Shown here: piece by piece, positions 1-10,989 of the stretch
Layout of the letters: every line of letters begins with the position of its first letter
Position numbering within the stretch: position 1 is the stretch's first letter
Origin: Diaporthe sp. PMI_573
Lineage: Eukaryota > Ascomycota > Sordariomycetes > Diaporthales > Diaporthaceae
Direction of reading: 5' to 3'
NCBI GenBank assembly: GCA_021399435.1
Contig: JAJTUP010000038.1
Span: 558,001 to 622,000 of the forward strand
DNA length: 64,000 nt
The notes under the pieces: model-generated
Told to the model about the DNA's origin: nothing
The model's input: the letters and a program-made list of their open reading frames with translations, nothing else
Databases searched by the model: none
Made by a program: the position numbers and the translations under genes

Positions 1-755
1 CCAGAGTCAACATATCATGTCAGTTCAGGACCATCACTTTCGTTGCCTATCTGTGGGCTAGCTGTCCATTGCTGACTTTTGACAGGGAATTCTTTGAAGT
101 GACCAGTGCGATCTACGTCCCTGCCTGTGGCAAGTCCCCGCCTTCTTGGACCTTATATAAACACCGCCAAATATCTCCCATGGCAGGAGAGCCATCATGT
201 CATTTTTGGCTCTTGATTAGTCGGCGATAAATTTGAGCCGGCTTGAATTTATATGGTTAATTATCCTGATTCTATCGGGGCTTAATGACTGTATGTGATC
301 TGTCAAATGATCAAAACAAATTGGACTCTTGCTCCTAGAAATGCACCAATGGGTGATAGTGTCAGCACATGTTGTTCTTACCCGACAATTGTGTATTAGG
401 AGATTGAATGGCATGAGTGAGAGCATCCTGGCAGCACTCACTCCTCTTGGACGTGCATAAATCTCCAAGCCTCCTAAAAGGAAAAAAACATAAATCAATA
501 CATGGAATATATAGTGATACGTAGATATATTTGCTTGAAGTATCACACTGTGGTAGTGAATGGGGGTCACTCTAGGAGCAAAGTGGTTGAAATGAAGGAA
601 AGGTACAGAGAGAGGGAAACAAGAAGGAAAGAAAAGGAACATAGAACAAGATATCCAAAAAAAAAAAACCAAAAAAAAAAAACCTAGTCAGTGACCACGG
701 CCACAGCAGCAGAATCCGAAACCAGTCCATGCGAGGAGTTGCTCTGGTTGCATGT
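1..755. other. intergenic, no gene seen
   Basis: No coding region with family features is visible. The minus-strand frame at 217-672 is low-complexity, rich in Phe and Ser, and looks like chance. Two A-runs separated by CC lie at about 657-683, close to the 3' end of the Clr5-ankyrin gene. Confidence 0.6.
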
Positions 756-3700
756 TTACAGTTCTGACAGCTGCCGGGCTGCATCAGAATTTTCCTGCTG
801 CCCCTTTACCGCTTCTTCAAGATTCTCACACCCGAGCTTCCTTTCCCAGTCCCACAAGACCGAAAGAATGGCAAGGCGCTTGTTTTCTTTCGCCAACATC
901 ATAGCTCCCTGCAGGCCACCATAGCCGCTGCGTCCACCAGCCTTCAAAAAATATTCCAACATATCAAGTCTCCCAGCCTCCGTGGCTTCGTCAAGTGCCC
1001 GGCGTCGATATTTGAATCTGATCCAGTTGGGTCTCACATCATGCCTTCCGCTTAAAGCATTCACATCAGCGCCGTGATCGAGCAGGAATTCTGCTACAGG
1101 CAGTGACTTGCAGCACTGGAGGGCCGTATGCCCAAGGTCTTCAGCAGGGGCCTCATTGACATTGGCTCCATTTTCCACAACCAGATATTCGATAAACTGC
1201 AAGGAGCTGTCCGCATCGCAAGCAGCTTGTAAGGCTGTAAGGCGATGATCACTCCCGGCAGGTGCATGGATGTCTGCACCTCGTCGAATAAGCTCCCTTG
1301 CCAATGTCTCCCTCTTTGCCATTATTGCTGGCACCAGCGGAATCCAATTGGAATGAGTCGTCTGGTAAGTCCATTCTCGCCTGTTTGATTCCACTCCAGT
1401 ATCAACAATTCGGAGTATAAGGTCATCTCCTGCGCCTGCCCACACGAGTAGTCTCGTCAGGGGCTCCCAGTGCTCAAGCTGACATCCTGGCCGTTGTCGG
1501 ATAGGCGCCCCCTCGTCAAGAAGACGTTGGAATACGTCTAGGTAATCTGAATTTTCTCGGGGGTAGCCAGGTGCATGAAGAAGTGATGCTTCCAGGATAG
1601 TAAGACCCTCCCCCATCTGCTTGCAATCAGCACCTTGTTGAAGTAAAAGATTCACAATCTGGCAACGATCTGGCGACCGGCCGAGCAGTGCGTCGTGCAA
1701 CATTGTGTTTTGAGTCTCTGCTGCAAGTCGAGAATGTACTTGCAAGCCTTTGCTGAGAAGAAATTCCACAACTTGTAAGCTGCACTGGTTTCGAATACTA
1801 AGCTGTAAAAGATCCATGTCAGATTCGTGGTACCCACGATTTGCGTCGACCAACCCTTCTGTCAGCAAAACATCACAATAGTGGTTTTCCGTCATTAAAT
1901 GGTATTCTGCCTGTATGTAATCCGGACCCTTATACAGTGCTGCTTTAAGAATAGCCTTGTCGATGCTTGTAGTAAAGCCGCGAGACGCTGCAATGCGTCG
2001 AATCCAAGTGAGAAGCTCAAGGCGTCTTCTTCTGGTGTCTTCGCACTTCATCTCAAAATTCGGTCCAAACCTCTTAAAATTTGAATATGTGTATCTTCGG
2101 CCAAGGAAGTCCAATCGATGAAGTTCTGTGCCATATCCAACTTCATCATAGTTGAGATTCTTCTGGCGGACGATCTCATAGATCGGGGCCCACTCAAGAA
2201 AGGCATCAAGACTTGCCCTTGCCCATTCTGCGAGTAACATCAGGGTCTCCATGTTCCCATCCACAGCTGCAACAATCATGGGATTCCAGGATAAAACTCC
2301 TTTGTCGTATTGCTCTTTGTTGCCCTGTAGGAGTTTGACTGATGGGTCTGTCCCCAACTGTAGAAGAGCTGATGCTGTCGTGGTATCATTTAGACGTGCT
2401 GCAAACACTAGACCCTCCTGCATGGCTGCACGGATCTCAAAATTGTTGTTCTGCCTACACGAGTCGAGGTATGACTTCAAACTGTGCACGCCCCCTACTG
2501 CAGCCGCGAAAATACCTGCATTGCGAACAAAAATTCCTTGTTGGCCAGTCCAGGGTACAATGGCATCATAGAGAGCTTGGCGCTTCATCGCTGGACATAG
2601 CATGACTATTTCGTCAAATCCCAGCGATTGGGGAAGGATATTTACCTGGGGGCGGATGGGATTGATACAACGTGGCGGTATCTTCGTTGACAAGACGCCC
2701 CCCTCGATAAGGAGTTGAACAAAGCTTTCGATAGTGCTTTCTTCATCTGGGTTCCAAGACAAAAGCTGGCGCCCAATTCGAAGAACCAGGCGCTCTTTGT
2801 AGCACAAACACCAGGGGTCGAAGTTGGTCGCGGCATCGGGACGCACGCCAGCATCGACGAGAAGTCTCAACATGGTTACATCTCGTTCAGCGGCCGCGAT
2901 TAGAAACGGTAACCACAACCCTCTGCGCCCAGTGATTGCCGCTGGGTTCTGTGGCTCTGCATAACTTTCAATAGTATGCGTAGCAACATCGAGCATTCCG
3001 TCTGCTCTTGAACCCAGCCGCGCAGCTATTTCGAGAAAGTTGAGTCCATCGGCGAGAGTCGAGCTGTTTGCTCTCACAGTGTCGAGCATTTCGAAGAGAA
3101 CACGTACAGCAGCTGGTCTCTTCAGACGATGAGCCACTGTGCATAGGGTTTCATAGACCGCCATAACTGTTGATCCCTTGATAGAGAAGAAGGCTCTCAC
3201 CACCTTGAGGTCTGCTGACCTGCCAAACCAATTCAAAAACCAGCTGGAATCATTGGTACTCCAGTCTATCTCGATATTGTTAGATAGTTCGAATGTGACA
3301 CGTGCAAGTGATTCCCAGGATGGATTCATCCCAAATAGCCGGGGCCCAGCTGTCCAGGTACTACAGCTACTGGGAATCATATCGAGAAGAGGGTAGGAAT
3401 CCGCTGTTTGGGGACGAAGTGATTAGTATTGGTCGGATTGAAGACACATAGATCGTTGAAAAAAGAGTAGCTTACCGAAGTCCAACAACTTTTCAAAGAA
3501 CAGATTGAAGGGGCATTCCTTGCGCAAGTCTCGGAACCTCGAGGCACTGACTTGGGTTGCTGGCTCAAGAAACACAACATCCGAGCTGCCTGGGTGGCCG
3601 TGGTGTACCAGTGTGACATGTTCAGGTTCAGCTGGAAACATGCATCCTGGATCTGGCTGAAGTTCGATGGGTGTTACCGCAGTCATCATTGCTGGTCCCG

Positions 3701-4259
3701 GTGAGACAGGAGGCGTCCTAATGATCACGCCGCATGGTAACTCAGGTGTCCTGTCTACGTCCGTCAATAATAAATCTAGTCAACAGCTGGAGAATGCAAG
3801 CATCAGACTCACTCCTTCGAGGGAGAACTTGGTTCTGTTTCCGCCTTCTGTTGATTTCCTTGCGGACCTTTCTTTCTTCTACAATGATGTCATTCCACAG
3901 TACATCGCTTTTCTTTCCTTGACTCTGGCGCTTTTCCCAATGATGTTTAATGGTTTGCCAGTCTTTTCCTTTGAGGTTCTTTCTCAGCTGTAAGAGTTCT
4001 CGTAGTGCAACTTCGTATTCGCGTGGCCTAGTCTGATAAGACGCTGGGCGCAGATCAATGGTAATGACTTTGCTCACCTCATCACAGGAAATCCATATAC
4101 CTCCTCCATGGTGTGTTTCACTTCTTTGAGCGACTGCTTCTCGCCTATGTACAACTTATGGAGTACGTCTCTATGCTGAAGCCAAGCGCTGTCTGGAAGC
4201 ATGGCACCATGTTCCTCAGATGTTGGCAGGCTCGGGTTCATAGATGTAGGGAGGCTCAT
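756..4259 (-). CDS. Clr5-domain ankyrin-repeat protein (4 exons, ~1107 aa)
   Basis: I join four exons: 4259-4078, 4027-3813, 3754-3476 and 3403-756. The introns are 50, 58 and 72 nt; the last carries a textbook TACTAATC branch site. The first two exons carry a Clr5-type N-terminus: the stretch WLQHRDVLHKLYIGEKQSL with an 'MEEVYGFPVM' turn, then GKDWQTIKHHWEKR and GKKSDV. The large last exon is built of ankyrin-like helices, for example MLRLLVDAGVRPDAAT and VAEFLLDHGADVNALS, ending near EYFLKAGG. Clr5 is a short putative DNA-binding domain common in Sordariomycetes, often fused to ankyrin repeats; the function of such proteins is mostly unknown, and a nuclear regulatory or protein-binding role is inference. 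The second intron could instead use an acceptor 21 nt upstream (TAG at 3778-3776), giving a very short 37-nt intron. The ends of the gene are well supported by frame. Confidence 0.8.
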
Positions 4260-5552
4260 GGTCCCGAATTATGCTACACTTAGCGAGAGGAAGTGAAAAA
4301 TTCTTGAACTTGGAGTTGAGCGAGAATCTTTCTGTGGAAGGTGTCAGGCAAGATAGTAGGCGTGATGGATTTGTGGAGTGGTGGGTTCTTGAAGAGCAAG
4401 GTCAACAGCCGTGTCCATGAGCGGACAGGGCCAGTTCTTGTATACGAACAATTCTCATAATAGACCACAGCCTCCATTGATGTGGTTCGACGTACATGTA
4501 ATATCTGCATGTGATCTGCATTGTAATCTGACACTCCAATTCACCACAATCTCACCAATCATGTACATCGTCTTCATCGTGCAACAAGACTAGTCCTACT
4601 CGGAGTCGCCCAGTCAACCCAGACCGGGTTCGCTGCAGCAGTCATGCTACACACAGCCTGCAGACTCGATGGGACTTTTTGTTTGTTCCTTCGGTTAATA
4701 TGTCAGATAATTGCAGTGCAGTCGGCCCAGAAGTCGAGTGGAACAGGGAATTCCAGCCACAATAAGACCCCTCTGATGAATTAGTTTACATACCACCGAG
4801 GAAATCCTGCAAGAGCCCTCAGACTCTTCATTTTGTGGGCAGAAGATGGGGGTATCACAAAGATAGTGCTGACTCTGCCATGCACACGAATTTGACCTGC
4901 AGCAGGCCACATTCTGCGACTTTTCATTGGCTTATTATTCTGATGCTAATGCTAGTTTTTCTTCATGGCTGTGATCATGATGTAAGGCTGTGTTCTTGCA
5001 GCTTGACCCACAATCTGGAGTTGATCATTGGCCTAGTCTTTCAAGCACCTATTTTGGAAACCAGATATTTGCACCCCCCCCATAGAACTATCACGCCCAC
5101 CTTTCTAACTAAGTACATAGTACCCCATATATACAGATTTAAGTGATTTCGTTTTTAATCCATGTACATATGCTTCTTAAGCAGTATATAGGCGGTCCCT
5201 TTATACAATGGTAAACACTTAAACACCCAGCGTTTAAAAAAATAATGCCTATAACAGTAAGTTTAGAATACGATTGTGGTATCTAACTAAGCATGTCTAT
5301 GTCAATTAGCTAGCTATGCAACGTGGCTGCACTTCACAGTGGCTACCATAAATTGGATCGACCTCAAGAAGGCTTTATTAGTGAAAGAGACCCATATAAA
5401 CACACCCGTTGGCGACAAGCTTCAACCAGTATTTCGATGTCGCTGCAGGGTCAAACCTAGATAATCGGTTGGTCGTATAGAATTTCCTTCCCGAGAGTTC
5501 TACACCCTGTCTTGCGAGCATCCCTCACAACAACAGATCTTCAGGTCGGTAG
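4260..5552. other. intergenic, no gene seen
   Basis: About 1.3 kb between the start of the Clr5-ankyrin gene and the end of the broken nuclease-like gene. It is AT-richer than its neighbours, especially 5080-5400. I see no conserved reading frame, RNA gene or repeat end here. Confidence 0.5.
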
Positions 5553-6125
5553 TCATTGACGAGCACCTCGCCCTCGCTTCCTCGGTGGAGGACTTTGACT
5601 GACTGTTTTTTCGCGTGCCCTCCTACGGACACGAGTCGACCTTCTCGGCTGGGGCATGGACGACTCAGCGACGTCTTGTTGTCGGAAGCCCATGCTGGCC
5701 GGTGGCCCAAAGTCAGGTTCTGGCTCCGCGGAATCGTCTGTTGCGTCAGGCTGAGTGACTGGAAGGGCTTGAACATCATCTTGAGACCCGGTGCCTAGAC
5801 TGTCCTCTTCCACATCGTGTGATCCCTCGGCCCCCGGACTTGCCGAGCCCGCAGAGTCATCATGACTGGCATTTCCTTCGTTGTCTGGATGATCTGCCGC
5901 ACTGCCAGAAGCGCTCAATGGACCCAGGGTCGGATTGCTGACCCTGGAGTTTGCATCTTCAACGAACTTTTTGCGGTATTCTTCCGCGAGGTCCCTGAGA
6001 TTTCTGTATGCGTTGATTGCTGGGAGGTACTTTTCCTCGTCCTCCATTGAGAACCAATCTAGCTGAATTGCCTCGTACCGCGGCCTGCTGCTGTTCATGG
6101 ATGGTGACTTTATTTGGATGGCGTA

Positions 6126-6149
6126 AGTCAAGTGGCCCCCTTTCCGCCA
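6126..6149 (+). repeat. left terminal inverted repeat of the Fot1-like element
   Basis: 24 bases, starting AGTCAAGTGG, identical to the reverse complement of 7957-7980. It is preceded by TA (6124-6125). Confidence 0.92.
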
Positions 6150-6189
6150 GCCCCCCCTTCCGCCCACCAAATCGCCACGCCTACCACAA

Positions 6190-7851
6190 CTACCCTTCGG
6201 CTTCGTCGTCGTCTGACGACGACGATCTGCCCACCACGATGTAATCTTCCTCTTCTATGGTGTTTTCAGACCCTTCTTTGTCTGCTGACTCAGCTTTAAT
6301 TGCCCCGGCCTCGATTTGCGCCCTCCGAATTGCCCGAATAGTCACAAACCTCGAGTTGGGGCTTGTTTCGACCTTCCTTCTCTTCGTCGGCCTTGTGGCT
6401 TCTAATTGACTCTTTAGCTTCTGGTTTTCTCTAAGGGCATTCCCCAATTGCCAGTCTTTCTCGTTGTATGCTTTGCTAACCTTCCTGAAGAGAATTTGCT
6501 GAGTTATGGTTAAGTATTTCTAAGGGTCGAAATCCTTTAGAGCAGCCCGAACCTCTCGGGACACTAATAGGGTCGCTAACACATAGTTTCTCGCTATAAT
6601 AGAGTCTTGACTGGCTAAATGGGATCTTTTAATTCTTATGGCGGCACTTAAATTAGTTGTAGATATTATCGTGTTGGTATTTTTAACGAGAAGGCGGCTT
6701 ATTAGTGGTTTTGCTACATTAACAGGCTATAGACCGGTTTCTCGCCAGCCACTAAGTATGTAGCTTTTTTTTAAACCAGCCAATCTTGCCTTCTAATAGT
6801 AATATAGAAATAAATGCTTTCCGTTGAGGGTATTGTTGGTATAGAGGTTAATTAGACCGGCTTTCTTCTGATAGGCTTCCTTTAGACTAGAGAAGATTCC
6901 TACATTAAGAGGTTGCAGTATATATAATATATGTGGTGGCAAGTAAATACAATATATCTTATTTAAGAAGCATATCTATATAAAGTCGAGTATAGTATGG
7001 CTTTTGTGCCTATCTAAAACTAATAAATGCCACTCTTTTGGGTCATTTGGCTTTATTTGAGGGATAAAGATCTTCTCTAGCCATTTAAGGGCAACGGTAT
7101 TATTTATCTAGCCATTTGGTATAGCCGTAAACTCCCAGTCTTAAAGCCCTTTAAGCGATTTAAACTACTACTATTAGACCGTTTTTTCCTTAAAGATTAT
7201 AAGTGGAAGGCACGCTTTGCCTATAGCGGAGATATACTTAATAAAAGAGGTCTATATACGTAACCTATTGCCTTTTTAAAGCATAACCTTCCTTTTAGCG
7301 GGGCCGAGTATAATGTTGTTCTTCCCTTCGCCCTCGGCGATACCTGCTTTGTCAGCGTTATGGCGATTTTCTGGCTTGATTTTGGCGATAGCTGGGAGGC
7401 AAAAGATAGCAAACCAGTCTTTGATTATTATCGTCTTTGCCCTATTGGCACGGCTTGAGTGTATCTCTTGGCTTCTGTAGCTTTAAATCTCTAGGTTTCT
7501 TACAAGAAAAGCGACTAACCAGTTTTGATCGAGTGGTGGTGGCTGAGTCTGAGATGTAGTTATCCGAGCGGCGAAGACCCTTAGTTTAAAATGGGTTATA
7601 GGCAGCCCTAGCAATGCCTAGGTAAGGGCAAATTTAAGCAACTTGCTTTCCTGAAACGGTGATAGCCTTATCTGTGGTTCTGCTGCCTTTATTTGGCTTT
7701 GGGCATTGGCGAGGCGATCTCAAAGTATGCTTATTGGAATGCCCTAATGTGAGGAGGCCTCTTGCCTACTAGCGCTGTTTATGACGGCTTTAAGTACCGC
7801 CAGCATGTTTTCTTCGGTGTATTGCTTTATTTGGTGATGATGATGGGGCAT
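6190..7851 (-). pseudogene. degenerate Fot1-like DDE transposase
   Basis: Read on the minus strand from an ATG at 7851, one frame with many stops shows the parts of a Fot1/pogo transposase in order. The N-terminal helix-turn-helix region has QIKQYTEENMLAVLKAVI. A block around 7400-7200 reads KPENRHNAD-K-AGIAEGEG and then SAIGKACLPLII. The DDE block has HLLVLDRHKSH (Asp codon 7014-7012) and LQPLNVGI. The C-terminal coil and tail end in PNSRFVTIRAIRRAQIEAG. The span of about 553 codons matches the roughly 540-residue Fot1 transposase. The expected third acidic residue of LQPLDVG is Asn here (AAT at 6906-6904), and the DEAG block reads DKAG; both are G-to-A changes of the kind RIP makes. It cannot encode an active enzyme. 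Confidence 0.85.
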
Positions 7852-7956
7852 GAGAAGTTTGAAGGGAAGAGAAAAATCTGGTGGAAAGAAATAGTGGTCG
7901 AAGGAAGGGAGGGTGCCTGACGCGTGCGCGCGTCTGGAATGGGCGGAATCAGGGGG

Positions 7957-7980
7957 TGGCGGAAAGGGGGCCACTTGACT
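7957..7980 (-). repeat. right terminal inverted repeat of the Fot1-like element
   Basis: 24 bases, the exact reverse complement of 6126-6149, followed by TA at 7981-7982 (the second copy of the target duplication). Confidence 0.92.
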
Positions 7981-9017
7981 TACAATCTGAGCTCATGCCT
8001 GAAGTAAGATACACTGAATGTGTAGGCATTGCCGTCATAGAGCGGCGTCTCCACCCGGTAATTCTGCAGACTGTGCATGCAACGGGCCCCTAGAACGCCA
8101 TCTATGACGGCTTGCATCTGTACGACACTTGCACGCAATCTCTCGGTCTTGAGCTCTAGGAAGAAGTTGGGAGCGGCCGGATCGGTAAGCGCCGACACAA
8201 CATTGGGAATAATCATCTCGGACAAATTCTCTTTGACTTCAGGTTCGATTTGTGTCGGTTTGATTCCTTCGAAATAATCCGGCTTCGCATCTTTCAGTTG
8301 ATTTTCGGCAAATCGCATTCTTGTGAAAGGTCTATTGTACGCACACGCCACTTCAAGATCAAGCGTGCCCCAAATGATGGGAAACACTTGTTGAAATAGG
8401 GCTTCCTGGGAGGAATTGGCATTTTCATTTCTCTCCAGGAAGGCGTCGTGCGTCGTAATGACTGGGCCCCGGGGGTCGTCCGGTCTTTCCGCGCGAAGTC
8501 TGCTCATGATGTCGTGATGATTCTGAGGCAATTCATAGTTCCTGGGTCTCCTGATAAGCCAAATGTTATGCTTGTGCAACTCTTCTTCATAATTTGGGTC
8601 ATATGGCCCGGTTGTGCTCTTCCTTGTTTTCGGAGCCATTTCACCAGAGCCTCTTTGCACCTCCGAATACTGAGTACGACTTCAGCTATTGACTTCAATG
8701 GACTTATGTTTGATGAAGTGGGGGGGAGGGTAATTGCATACTCCTCGTAGGTGGCTCAGATCAGGACCTCCTCGCCTTGCAAACCTATTGATATCTAAAT
8801 CAGGTGCTCGTGCTGGAGATTTGGTACTAGTCGGTCCTCGATTATTGTTGCGCCTGTCAAGGGCTCTTAAAGCCCCCCGCGTAAGCAAGATATTGGTCAG
8901 AGAGTCCCAGAAATCCGAGTCATGTGAAGTATTGGCTGGAAGGAACTCTGTGCCTCGGTGTCTCTTTTCTGACCATCTACCCTTCTGGTTTTTTCTCTGA
9001 ACCTGCCGCGGCGTCAT

Positions 9018-9804
9018 TGGTGGAGGTTGAGCACCGCTCTCTTCGAGGAAAGGCGAGGAAGAAAGGGTTTAAAGAGATCCGGGGATCAATGAGTTGGTCA
9101 ACTCGGGCGCCACGTTCGATTTGGTGCCCCGCATGGAATATACCAACTGTGTTGGGGTGGAGAAGGTTGTGTCGCAGGTTGCGGCACAATATCGACCGGT
9201 GAGAAGCAGTGATAGGAGCCACATCCGTACTTGGCCTCTCACATTATCGTGGGTGGGCTTCAGGCTGTCCGTTGGTCTGACTTCTGCATTGCATCACACC
9301 CTTTCCATGATGCATGGGGGCTAGCTAATCTCAAATGGGGTCTTTGCCCGTGCCAAGTCCAACCGGAGTTCTTTCGCTTGTAGACCCTCTCAGGTACGGG
9401 GGAAGGGGTAATTGCGGCCGCGGGCCGTCACCCGCCCGAACCGCAATATATATAGCGACTTCTTGTCCCTTAACCCCGATCATGTCCGGCCTTGTCCATT
9501 CGACTCCATGAACACCCAATGCCCCGCTCAGTCAGTCTACTACGCGCGCACCACACCTATGAGGGTTTGGGGAAGACTGATACTAATGACAATCAAAAGA
9601 GAGGACGAATACCTTACCCAAGCGCCAGACATCATTTTGACTATCGCAGTCAGAGCGGCTCCCGGCAGCAATTTCGAGCTGTTGAGATTTTGCTTGTGGT
9701 TGTGAACAGTACCGAGTTGATATAAATTGACGTGTCATCAAGATGAAGGCATGCATTCAGAAAGCTCCCGGCGATAGGTCACTTTCTCATAAAGGTGTCT
9801 TTAG
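9018..9804. other. divergent promoter region between nuclease-like gene and kinase
   Basis: About 0.8 kb separates the ATG of the nuclease-like gene (9017, minus) from the first kinase-like codons (9805, plus). Short frames at 9412-9705 and 9492-9725 do not splice in frame to the kinase by any site I could find. A small first kinase exon may be hidden here. Confidence 0.4.
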
Positions 9805-10825
9805 GACATTGTAATCAATGGAACTTTTCGTATAGACCGGAAGATTGGTGAAGGAGGGTTTGGCCTCATCTACTCAGGTACACCTGGTCTTCCGTTGAGC
9901 CTCAACTGGACAGGATTGCAATCTCATGTATATTTTCATAGGTACGAACATGAAATCTGGCGAGGAAGTCGCTATCAAGCTCGAGCATGTTCGTGAGGCG
10001 CAAGGCGAGCTCAGCCACGAAGCAGATGTCTATCAAGCATTATCCGGTCGCACAGGAGTCCCGGAGGTCAAATGGTTTGGACAGGTATATGACTTCTCCG
10101 TGATGGTCTTCGATCTTCTTGGACCGTCCCTCGAAGATTTGTTCTGCTACTGCGACAAGAAATTCTCGCTGAAGACAGTCCTCCTCCTAGTCGACCAGCT
10201 GATTCATCGAATACACCAGATACACTCCAAGTCATTCCTACACCGAGACATCAAGCCGGAAAACTTCCTTATGGGAAGCGGTAGAAACGGGAATGTAGTG
10301 TATGCTATCGACTACGGCCTGGCTTTAAGTTTCACCGCAGAGTCAGCAGAGGACAATGCTGAGTCCACAGCTCACCGTCTAGGCGGCACTGTCAACTACG
10401 CCAGTCTGAGAAACCACCGGAGACAGCAGCAATCTTGGGGTGACGACATGGAGTCTCTCGGATATATGCTCGTATACTTTACCCGTGGCTCACTGCCATG
10501 GGAGGGGCTCAAAGCAAGGACGACGGACGAGCTGAACGAGAAGATTGGACAAATGAAGGAGAGTATGTCGGGCGAAGAAATCTGTAGAGGCCTGCCTGAC
10601 GAGTTTGCGAAGTATATCGACAACATGCGGTCCCTTGGATTTGGCAAGAAGCCGAATTACAGTGGTCTCAGACTGCAATTCCGGCGCCTTTTTTTAAGGA
10701 TGGGGTTCGAACACAATGGCGTCTTTGATTGGACCGAACGGCTATTCAACGAATTGAACGGCAGTCCTTCGGGAATGAGGACGACAAGATCAATGGCCAG
10801 ATCAAAGCGCACAGCGGAGGAATGA
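9805..10825 (+). CDS. casein kinase I-like protein kinase, start unresolved
   Basis: The first recognisable exon is 9805-9877 (DIVINGTFRIDRKIGEGGFG), then a 64-nt intron (9878-9941, GTACAC...CATAG), then 9942-10825. Motifs in order: glycine loop IGEGGFGLIY, VAIK lysine, HRDIKPENFLMG (HRD at 10241-10249), the magnesium loop as DYG rather than DFG (10310-10318), and the CK1-type stretches GTVNYASL and ESLGYMLVYFTRGSLPWEG. The C-terminus is short and basic (RTTRSMARSKR). CK1 enzymes phosphorylate Ser/Thr; this copy is divergent and is probably not the essential housekeeping CK1. No in-frame ATG precedes the glycine loop: a TAG stands directly before GAC at 9805, so either TTTAG is an acceptor for an unseen first exon or the 5' end is broken. 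Confidence 0.75.
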
Positions 10826-10989
10826 GACACACGTCATTATACTTAGTGAATTATGGCGGGTTTGAAATTAGACAGGCAAATTATTGTACTACAGCTTTCG
10901 GCCAGTGAATATCTATCTGAAGAGGTCTTGTGATCTTAGATATTAATTGCGACCAATTACTATATAGAAACACTCCCACATAACCAATA

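Larger units (their letters stand above)
6126..7980 (-). mobile_element. Fot1/pogo-like Tc1-mariner DNA transposon, complete ends, inactivated
   Basis: The element is 1855 bp. Its ends are perfect 24-bp inverted repeats beginning AGTCAAGTGG, the start expected of Fot1-type ends, followed by a weaker match (TTCCGCCCA) a few bases further in. It is flanked by TA at 6124-6125 and 7981-7982, the target duplication expected for Tc1/mariner. The interior is AT-rich and full of TAA/TAG codons in the transposase frame, as expected of RIP or long decay. Transposase orientation is the same as that of the host gene. Confidence 0.9.
5553..9017 (-). pseudogene. PD-(D/E)XK-like fungal protein gene, split by a Fot1-like transposon
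   Basis: Exon 1 is 9017-8742. A 72-nt intron (8741-8670, GTATGC...CTCAG) joins it as HLRG/YSEV, a junction that fits this fungal family. Exon 2 runs from 8669 to the transposon at 7980, where the TA duplication plus the first A of the element make an immediate TAA stop, giving a 321-residue product. The host sequence resumes at 6123 in the correct frame (L-Y-A-I-Q) and ends at 5553; without the element the frame would give about 511 residues. The N-terminal part has 'LRALDRRN' and 'RFARRGGPDLSHLRG'. The core has KPDYF (Asp about 223) and NFFLELK (Glu about 264, Lys about 266) followed by DGVLGARCMHSLQNY. The PD...ExK layout resembles PD-(D/E)XK nucleases; this is inference. The C-terminus is acidic and then basic (RRSTRVRRRAREK). 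I recall the family as widespread in fungi but do not know its function. Confidence 0.75.

Noticed and set aside
217..672. 151-codon minus-strand frame
   Set aside because: Low-complexity Phe/Ser/Leu content, overlaps A-rich and T-rich tracts, no family features.
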